Below are positions 57,977-64,000 of a stretch of 64,000 nucleotides of DNA, one piece after another. The notes beneath the pieces were generated by a model, which saw nothing but the letters and a program-made list of their open reading frames with translations, had not been told where the DNA came from and searched no databases. The position numbers and the translations under genes are program-made. This DNA comes from Stagonosporopsis chrysanthemi (taxonomy: Eukaryota; Ascomycota; Dothideomycetes; Pleosporales; Didymellaceae): contig JAFISE010000004.1 in the NCBI GenBank assembly GCA_022560025.1, positions 124,001 to 188,000 on the forward strand, written 5' to 3'. Position 1 is the first letter of the stretch; each line of letters begins with the position of its first letter.

Positions 57977-58296
57977 GGGGCGTTCATCAGAAACACCTCA
58001 TTGCCGCGCCACGTCCTGTCGTGACACTACTCAGCGGCAGGCACGTCTCAACAAGATGCAGACGGGGTTGCAGGCCATCAAATCGGGGGTCTGCAGCCTC
58101 CAGCGTCTCGCTTATTTATTCAGCCACAGGCAGCGTACCTTTGGCCAAAGCTACCCCTCAACACCAGTGCCGAAGTCAATGTGACGTTTCGCCACCGTCG
58201 ACAAGATCCTGCGATCTTAGCTCCCGTGTCGGATAGATAGAGTTTGAATGATCCCAGCTTTTCGAGGAACGTTTCCACATTGGGGCGTTCATCAGA
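57977..58296. repeat. Pair of 15-bp direct repeats 305 bp apart
   Basis: Identical ggggcgttcatcaga copies at 57977-57991 and 58282-58296, both in the divergent promoter region. A 15-bp exact repeat within 1.5 kb is not expected by chance and may be a binding site or a duplication remnant. Confidence 0.75.
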
Positions 58297-58800
58297 TCAT
58301 GTTATGAACTGTGGAGCTGCCTCCGCTAGACGTGGGTACAAGAGTACACGCCTGGAACGGTTTAGAACAGGTAGGTACAGCTGTCTTAACGTCAGCATTC
58401 TAGAGAATGCGTGAATGCACCAATCTTGTGCCCCACTCAAGCCCACACTAGTGTTATCTTGTCGCGGATCCACATGCTTGCGCGACAAGCTTGCCCAGAA
58501 CAGTGGTCAGCAAGCCCCTTGACATACACTCCATGGCGCCATAGCAATATGCCAACGAAAACGGTACATTGCACTTGCAGTGACATCCCGCATCGCTTGC
58601 AGCACTAGGGAGCGAATGGGCATGGGAGGACGATCTTTGCTAAGACGATTTCCTAACGCTTGACGACACGATGCAATTGCTCTGGGTGTTCGCTCCTTGG
58701 AGGATTGGCTCGCCCCATGCCCCAGGAGTGGGTCGTTGTGCAGCTCCCACATATGCATGCAGTACCGTCATCGTATTCTGAAGCCCCGCACTAAATTACG

Positions 58801-58828
58801 CGTTGAGGGGCACCCGTTGAGGGGCATC
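58801..58828 (+). promoter_or_regulatory. Tandem AGGGG (STRE-like) elements upstream of the O-methyltransferase
   Basis: Two 14-bp units with AGGGG at 58806-58810 and 58820-58824, about 100 bp before the O-methyltransferase ATG. AGGGG is the core bound by Msn2/4-type stress factors in fungi. Function is inferred only. Confidence 0.45.
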
Positions 58829-58925
58829 TGCACTGCAGGCCTCAGACGCGTCGAGCTCCCTCGGGCTTCCAAATTTACCACTTTTTGGAATTATCCATTG
58901 TACACAATCCACACACACAACGATC

Positions 58926-59883
58926 ATGGGTAGCTTCGATCAGAGCAAAGCATACGCAGCACAGGAGGAAGAGGGTGCCTTTTTTGACGATGGTCGTGAA
59001 ATTGAGCTCCTACACTTCGTGTACTCCCACCCCAACATCGAGAAGATCCGCGGCTCGCCCAAGAATGTTCTCGCAGCCATTGACGAGTACGGGCGTACAA
59101 AGAAGTATCTCATGAATGTAGGGGAGGACAAGGGCCGCATAGTGACGGATCTGATCGCAGAAGTCAAGCCAAAAACGATGGTAAGCAAATTGCTGGCGGC
59201 TTACACCAAAGCTAATAGGCGATCCCAGGTCGAACTCGGTGGCTACGTTGGCTATTCTTGCGTCCTCTTTGGTGATGCAGTCCGCAAAGCTGGGGGGCAA
59301 CGGTACTTCAGCTTGGAGCGCGATCCTGCGTTTGCCGCAGTCATTATGTCTCTCGTCGACCTGGCAGGTCTGTCTGACGTTGTTAAAGTCATTGTTGGCT
59401 CCAGCGACGAGTCAATCGCTCGTCTGTACCAATGCGGAGAGCTCAAGCATATTGACCTCATGTTTTTGGATCACTACAAGCCTGCCTACACGACCGATTT
59501 GAAGCTTTGCGAAGAATTAGGATTGGTTACTGAGGGCTCAGTACTGGCTGCCGATAACGTGATCAAGCCCGGAAATCCACCATACCTCGAGTACGTCAGA
59601 AGCAGCGTCGAGGAGAAGGTCAAGAAAGCGAAGCAGGGTGGAAATAGCAACACAGAAGGCATCGCGGAGACCAACGTCAAGATGTACGAGAAGAGGTACG
59701 GCGAGGCCAAGTTCAATCAGAGCCCTGGAAAGCCAACACTCATCTATGAGAGCAAATTGGTGAACAGTTATGAGCCCACTGGCGTCCCGGTAAGTCTTGG
59801 TTTCAAGCCATAGGATCTGAAGGCACACTGACTCCCTCTAGGATGGTATCGAGATAACCCGCTGTACTGGAGAGCAGAAATAA
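58926..59883 (+). CDS. mysB: COMT-like O-methyltransferase (MysB-like)
   Basis: SAM- and metal-dependent O-methyltransferase, expected to convert demethyl-4-deoxygadusol to 4-deoxygadusol. Exons are 58926-59180, 59229-59789 and 59842-59883, giving 285 aa, the usual MysB size. N-terminal helices (ELLHFVYSHPNIEKIRGSPK, VLAAIDEYG) precede the SAM loop VELGGYVGYSCVLFGDAVRK, the acidic residue in YFSLERDPAFAAVI, and the metal/substrate segment MFLDHYKPAYTTDLKLCEEL with VLAADNVIKPGNPPY. These are the catechol-O-methyltransferase signatures (D-H-x-K and the later DN pair). A long lysine-rich insertion (EEKVKKAKQGG) precedes the last strand. Its placement between a DDGS-type cyclase and an ATP-grasp ligase supports a mycosporine role over catechol metabolism. 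Confidence 0.88.
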
Positions 59884-60544
59884 GCAAAGTTTGTTACAAG
59901 TGTACTTCATGGGACAGGATCTTGACGTTGGCTCTCAGTAGTACAAATGAGTCATAGAAAGACGCAGGAACCCGTTGCTGGAAGGGTCGGCAAGGCTGGC
60001 ATGACACCCTCAGCGGCTCTTAGTACGTAGACAAGGACTTTGCTACAACAGCAACAATACCGTCGCCACAACAAATAAATAAACCACAAATTTTCTAGAA
60101 CGCCAAATGCTATTATATGGAACGTGCAAGACCTTCCATGTGTTATGATCAGTCCTGCAATTGATGTTTGGTGGTCCTTCGCTCATGCCTGATAGCAGAC
60201 TCCATACTCACGACATCCACCCAAACAAACAATCACCCCACATGCATGCTTCTATTACCACACTGAAAGACTCTTGAGGTCGCGCTGCTTAGGTCTCGAA
60301 CCGCTGAACCTTGTTCCATGCAGGTATTGCGAAGTGCAGCACATACTAGGGTCCACATGCATCGACGTATAACCATGACGTACGAGACTAAATCCCTGGG
60401 ATCCTGCATCCAGGCGTCAGACAAGAACGCGTCCACGTCCGCGCTTGCATGCATACACGACTTGCATGTAAATGCCGTAGGTACTAGCAGCCGTCCTAGC
60501 CGCTAGAAAGTATCATTCTTTGTTTCGCGATTTCGCGTGGGTTG
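59884..60544. promoter_or_regulatory. Upstream region of the ATP-grasp gene
   Basis: 661 bp between two co-oriented genes. TGCATGC occurs at 60243-60249 and 60446-60452, as it does in the cyclase/methyltransferase promoter, with further CATGCA copies nearby. This spacing argues for its own promoter rather than co-transcription. Confidence 0.5.
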
Positions 60545-62217
60545 ATGGAGTCTGAGGCTTTCGTTCCTTTTGATGAGGTTTGTTTGCAACGACTAAGGAA
60601 AGCCAGCTACATCGCAAAGAGGTCGGCCTGGAACTCCGCCACAGCAGCAATGGGTGCAGAGAGCGAGAAGCAGAAGGGCAATCTGCCTTTCTACTATTCT
60701 CACGCATGGAAGAATGCGTCGCTTGTCGCGCTGAGCATACTCTGCCTGCCTGTTTCGGCCGCAATCGTACTGTACTGTCTCGTCTTGCAGCGGATCAATG
60801 GCCACGACAAAGTCCTGCAAGCAGAGAAGCAGAACAGCACAACTGTTACACAGCGCAAGACGATCCTCGTTACGGGGGTCTCGATGACCAAAGGCCTCTC
60901 AATTGCGCGAGTTCTCGCTCAGAACACGCAGCATCGTGTCATTGGCGCAGACATCTCTCCCCTCTCTCCAGGCCGCTTCTCGAGCGCAATCGCAAAGTAC
61001 TACCGATTGGACACACCGAACGGCGACGATGCAGAACCGTACATTGATTCCATTCTCTCGGTTATCCGTAACGAGAAGGTCGACCTCTGGATCAGCTGTT
61101 CATCGGTGATCGCGGCTGTCGAGGACGGCCAGGTGGTACGCCTCGCACAGAAGCAAGCAAAGGACGCCGGGAGGCGATTCGAAGCTATCCAGTTCAACGA
61201 AGATGTCGTCGAGAAGTTCCACGAAAAGGACAAATTCATCGAATACCTCCAATCCCTCGACCTGCCAATTCCCGAATCGCACCGCGTCACGTTGCCTGAA
61301 GAGGCACTGAGCGTCCTCCTTCGCAAGACAGACGGCAAAGAAAATGACCACAAGCAATTCATCATGAAACCCATCGGGGTTGACGACCACGCCCGCAACG
61401 CAATGATGACCCTCCTCCCTTTCGCATCGCCCTCGCAAACAAAAAAATACATCCACGCCCTCAACGTCTCCGCACAGAACCCCTTCCAACTCCAGCAATT
61501 CATCAAGGGAAACGAATACTGCACCCACGCGCTCGTCATCCGCGGCAAGGTAAAGGCCTTCTGCAGCTGCCCCTCGCTAGAGCTGCTGATGCACTACGAG
61601 CCTCTGCCCGCGCACTCGCGCCTGAACAAGGAAATGCTCGCCTTCACGCAACGCGTGGCAGCGCACGGCGGCGCCTCCTTCACGGGGCACCTGAGCTTCG
61701 ACTTCCTCGTTCAAGACGAGCAGAACCCCACCTTGTACCCCATCGAATGCAACCCGCGCGCACACACGGCCGTCGTGCTGTTCGAACACACACCGCAGAT
61801 GGCGGACGCGTATCTGGCCGCCCTGGACTACCGCAAGGACACCTCGGGCGAGGCCGACGACCCCGTGTTCCCCCGGTTGCCGACGAGCAGTTATTACTGG
61901 GCGGGCCATGACGTGGTTAGTTTTGTGCTGTTGCCGTTGCTGGACGCGCTCTGGGGCGCTGCTCCGTGGGCGGCGTTTTTCGACGGCGTACAGACGTTCT
62001 GGGGCCATTTTGCGCGCTGGAAGGATGGCACGCTTACGGTGAGGGATCCGTGGCCGTTTTTCGTCCTGTATCACGTCTATTGGCCTGCCAGGTTTGTCGA
62101 GTGTCTGCTCAAGGGGAAGCGGTGGAGCAGGTGAGTGGTTATGTTTCTTGTGTTAAGTGTCTGTGACTGACTTTGAGTAGGATTAATGTTAGTACGACCA
62201 AGATGTTTGAGGAGTAG
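60545..62217 (+). CDS. mysC: ATP-grasp ligase with N-terminal membrane helix (MysC-like, mycosporine-forming)
   Basis: Expected to join an amino acid to 4-deoxygadusol using ATP, giving an oxo-mycosporine such as mycosporine-glycine. Exons are 60545-62130 and 62181-62217, giving 540 aa; ATG at 60650 (MGAESEKQKG) is an alternative start. A hydrophobic helix at about residues 60-82 (SLVALSILCLPVSAAIVLYC) precedes the pre-ATP-grasp domain (TILVTGVSMTKGLSIARVLA, PGRFSSAIAKYYRLD). The ATP-grasp follows with FIMKPIGVDDHARNAMM, LQQFIKGNEYCTHALVIRGK, GHLSFDFLVQ and the metal-binding YPIECNPRAHTAVVLFEH. A C-terminal part with Trp-rich hydrophobic stretches (VVSFVLLPLLDALWGAAPW) may be membrane-associated. 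Substrate amino acid is unknown. The gene ends 196 bp from UTP13. Confidence 0.85.
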
Positions 62218-62413
62218 GGCAGGGTGCTTTACCTTGGAAGGATGAGTGGTTCTTGGGAGTAAATGGACGAACTGATACTGTTGCGGAGGTGCTCCACTCC
62301 CATTGAGACTTTTGATTGTCTGCATGTAGACCGACACTCCACAGTGAGGTGTACGGCGTAAGCGATACCAACATAGACATAGAACGGGGTATATTGGTCT
62401 AAGCAAACAGCAC

Positions 62414-64000
62414 CTACTCAGCCATGACCACATCGCGATCTAGCCCCAGCCTTGAAGTGCCATTCGTGATGGCCTTCACGTCGCCAATCTCGTCCATCTC
62501 CCTAAGCGTGAAATCCAGCAGATAGCTCTCATCCACCAGCTCCTCAACCCTCTTGTAATGCCTCTCCGAGTACGCGCGGATCGCGTCGAGGACGTCTCTC
62601 AGACTTCCCTTGGCGCCGACCTTGCCCTTGGGCCGTACAGTGGCGAGGCGCGAGGCGGGATACGATTTAACAATCGTCCAGAGCATCTTCTGCGCGACGG
62701 GCGCGGTGCGCACGTTGGTGTTCCAGTCACGCAGGCGCAGGAGAAGTTTGTAGAGTTGTTCATCAGCGAGGTTGGCGAGGACGTCGTCCACGGCGTTTAG
62801 GCCGGACAAGCTTCCTGCATCTGGCTGTTCTGTCTCGGCGACGGACTTAAAGAGGGCGAAAAGGCGGCCGGGCTGGTCCATCTGCAGTGCCAATGTGATT
62901 GCTTCGCGGTAGTTGCCTGAGTATGTATAGTTCTGCAGTTTCTGGTCGAGTTCGACGCGCTCAGTTTCCGCCGTTGTTGCAGCTTCAAGGGTAGCGGTTG
63001 TTGTATCTTTCCAAAATGTGATGACGCTGTCTCCACCTCCGGAGACCAGGGCACCTGTCTCTGGGTGTGCGACAAGCGCCCAGACACGGTCCTCGTGGTT
63101 GTCAAGAGTAGACATGCTCTCACCAGAAGATGAATCCCAAACCTTGACAAGACCGTCACCAGCAGCAGACGCTACCTGTGGACCACGCTTGTCGCGCGCA
63201 TCAACTGGTCGGTAAGGTAGCCAAGCGAGCTTGAGAACGCTGTTGGAGTGGCCTTCGAGCGTGAGTAAGCACGAGTAGTCTGAAAGACTCCAGATCTTGA
63301 CCGTCTTGTCTCCACTTCCTGTGGCTATCAGACCCTTGTGGCTGGAATTAGGAGCTTGTGATGTCTTTGGTGCAAATTTGACAGTCCAGACACCACGGCG
63401 ATGTCCTCTGAGAACACCAACGGCTTCACCTTCGGCCGCAGAGTAGATCTTGACCGTCCTGTCTTGCGATGCCGATGCGAAGAGGGTACCGGAGGGATCA
63501 ACATCAATGGCGTTGATGTCCTTGTCGTGGGCCTTTCTCGTGTACTTTGCGCGCAGCTTCTTTGTATCCTTTGTGACGTCCCATCGCTTTACCGTTCGAT
63601 CCTGTGACCCTGTGACAACGTACGCCGGTGGATGTGAGAGCGGGTCGGTGAAGGCAGCCGAAGACTCGGGAGGAACTGTGTGAGGAAGAGCAATGGCACC
63701 AAGGGACTCGGCGTGACCGGTGAGTAGCGCTGCGCACTCGAACGAATTGTTCTCGGGATCCAAACGCCACAGCCTTGCAGTGTTGTCTTTGGCACCTGTG
63801 ACTAACCAGTGGCCTGACCAATCCACGTCCAGACAGATGACAATGTCTTCGTGGCCCTCCAGGACTCCGACGTCTGCGCCAAAGTATTTCCCTTCGGCTG
63901 CATCCTCCTTTAATGTGACTATCCGGATATCCTCTGAATTGGTGTTCAAGGCTAAGAGTGATCTGTCTCGCCCGACGTAGGCGATGTCGATGACTTCGTC
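62414..64000 (-). CDS. UTP13: U3 snoRNP WD40 protein UTP13/TBL3 (C-terminal part; runs off the right edge)
   Basis: Nucleolar component of the UTP-B subcomplex of the small-subunit processome, acting in 18S rRNA maturation. The frame is open from 64000 to the stop at 62414, 528 residues with no intron. WD blades visible: VLEGHEDIVICLDVDWSGHW, TGAKDNTARLWRLDP, VVTGSQDRTVKRWDVTK, FASASQDRTVKIYSAAEG, IATGSGDKTVKIWSLSDYSC, VASAAGDGLVKVWDSSSGES and LVSGGGDSVITFWKDTT. The C-terminal Utp13-specific helical domain follows (ELDQKLQNYTYSGNYREAIT, LALQMDQPGRLFALFKSV, RLRDWNTNVRTAPVAQKML). The N-terminal propeller is outside the window. Confidence 0.92.
   Translation of the reverse strand, partial: DEVIDIAYVGRDRSLLALNTNSEDIRIVTLKEDAAEGKYFGADVGVLEGHEDIVICLDVDWSGHWLVTGAKDNTARLWRLDPENNSFECAALLTGHAESLGAIALPHTVPPESSAAFTDPLSHPPAYVVTGSQDRTVKRWDVTKDTKKLRAKYTRKAHDKDINAIDVDPSGTLFASASQDRTVKIYSAAEGEAVGVLRGHRRGVWTVKFAPKTSQAPNSSHKGLIATGSGDKTVKIWSLSDYSCLLTLEGHSNSVLKLAWLPYRPVDARDKRGPQVASAAGDGLVKVWDSSSGESMSTLDNHEDRVWALVAHPETGALVSGGGDSVITFWKDTTTATLEAATTAETERVELDQKLQNYTYSGNYREAITLALQMDQPGRLFALFKSVAETEQPDAGSLSGLNAVDDVLANLADEQLYKLLLRLRDWNTNVRTAPVAQKMLWTIVKSYPASRLATVRPKGKVGAKGSLRDVLDAIRAYSERHYKRVEELVDESYLLDFTLREMDEIGDVKAITNGTSRLGLDRDVVMAE

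Larger units (their letters stand above)
57460..58925. promoter_or_regulatory. Divergent promoter region of the mycosporine genes
   Basis: 1466 bp between the cyclase and O-methyltransferase start codons. A 15-bp sequence ggggcgttcatcaga occurs twice in the same orientation (57977-57991 and 58282-58296). A 14-bp tandem, cgttgaggggcacc then cgttgaggggcatc, at 58801-58828 carries two AGGGG stress-response-element cores; other AGGGG/CCCCT cores are at 57836, 58154 and 58515. A TGCATGC is at 58754-58760. No gene recognised. Confidence 0.6.

Noticed and set aside
60275..60310. GGTTCGAGACC B-box-like sequence on the minus strand
   Set aside because: No T-stem, acceptor pairing or D-arm around it; not a tRNA.
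1..64000. CRISPR arrays, insertion sequences or bacterial operons
   Set aside because: Spliceosomal introns, fungal families and Pol III snRNA show nuclear eukaryotic DNA; no regularly spaced repeats or transposase-like frames were seen.

Overview
This window is nuclear DNA of a filamentous ascomycete (Pezizomycotina). Most genes are split by short GT-AG introns of about 36-120 bp, often with a CTAAC-type branch site. The gene content is typical of the group: AVT3/4-like and VHC1-like vacuolar carriers, an EAF1/VID21-type NuA4 scaffold, Zn2Cys6 regulators, a sphingolipid C9-methyltransferase and a U6 snRNA. A mycosporine-type gene set makes a pigmented, sun-exposed lineage such as Dothideomycetes likely, but that placement is inference. 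Splice sites were read by eye. Every complete multi-exon model closes in frame, and all lengths are mine.

Layout. 0-12 kb: 5' part of GFA1 (-), a 1.9 kb gene-free stretch, a vacuolar amino-acid transporter (-), a vacuolar cation-chloride cotransporter (+) and MAK11 (-). 12-20.3 kb: EAF1/VID21 (+), a secreted GH5 glycosidase (-) and a small membrane protein (-). 20.8-25.2 kb: an ERD1-like EXS protein (+), a decayed SRPK-like kinase pseudogene, the U6 snRNA gene (-) and an SDR oxidoreductase (-). 25.9-33 kb: a repeat-containing surface-type protein, a RAD60/ESC2-like SUMO-like-domain protein, LSM6 and a 540-aa orphan.

33.5-50.3 kb looks catabolic. It holds an MFS sugar/inositol-type transporter, a NADPH-P450 reductase divergent from a CYP53-type (benzoate 4-hydroxylase) P450, two convergent Zn2Cys6 regulators, a Gfo/Idh/MocA (myo-inositol dehydrogenase-type) enzyme, an acyl-CoA-dehydrogenase-fold flavoprotein and a GPR1/FUN34/YaaH acetate-type carrier. 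The P450 and its reductase share a 458-bp promoter and form a self-contained monooxygenase module. About 0.6 kb beyond the carrier lies an unusual tRNA-His-like locus that appears to carry two insertions.

51.6-54.7 kb: sphingolipid C9-methyltransferase and a tyrosine-phosphatase-family protein. 55.9-62.2 kb is the most interesting block: a demethyl-4-deoxygadusol synthase-type sugar-phosphate cyclase (-), a COMT-like O-methyltransferase (+) and an ATP-grasp ligase with an N-terminal membrane helix (+). This is the gene set expected for mycosporine (UV-screen) biosynthesis via 4-deoxygadusol. The window ends inside UTP13 (-).
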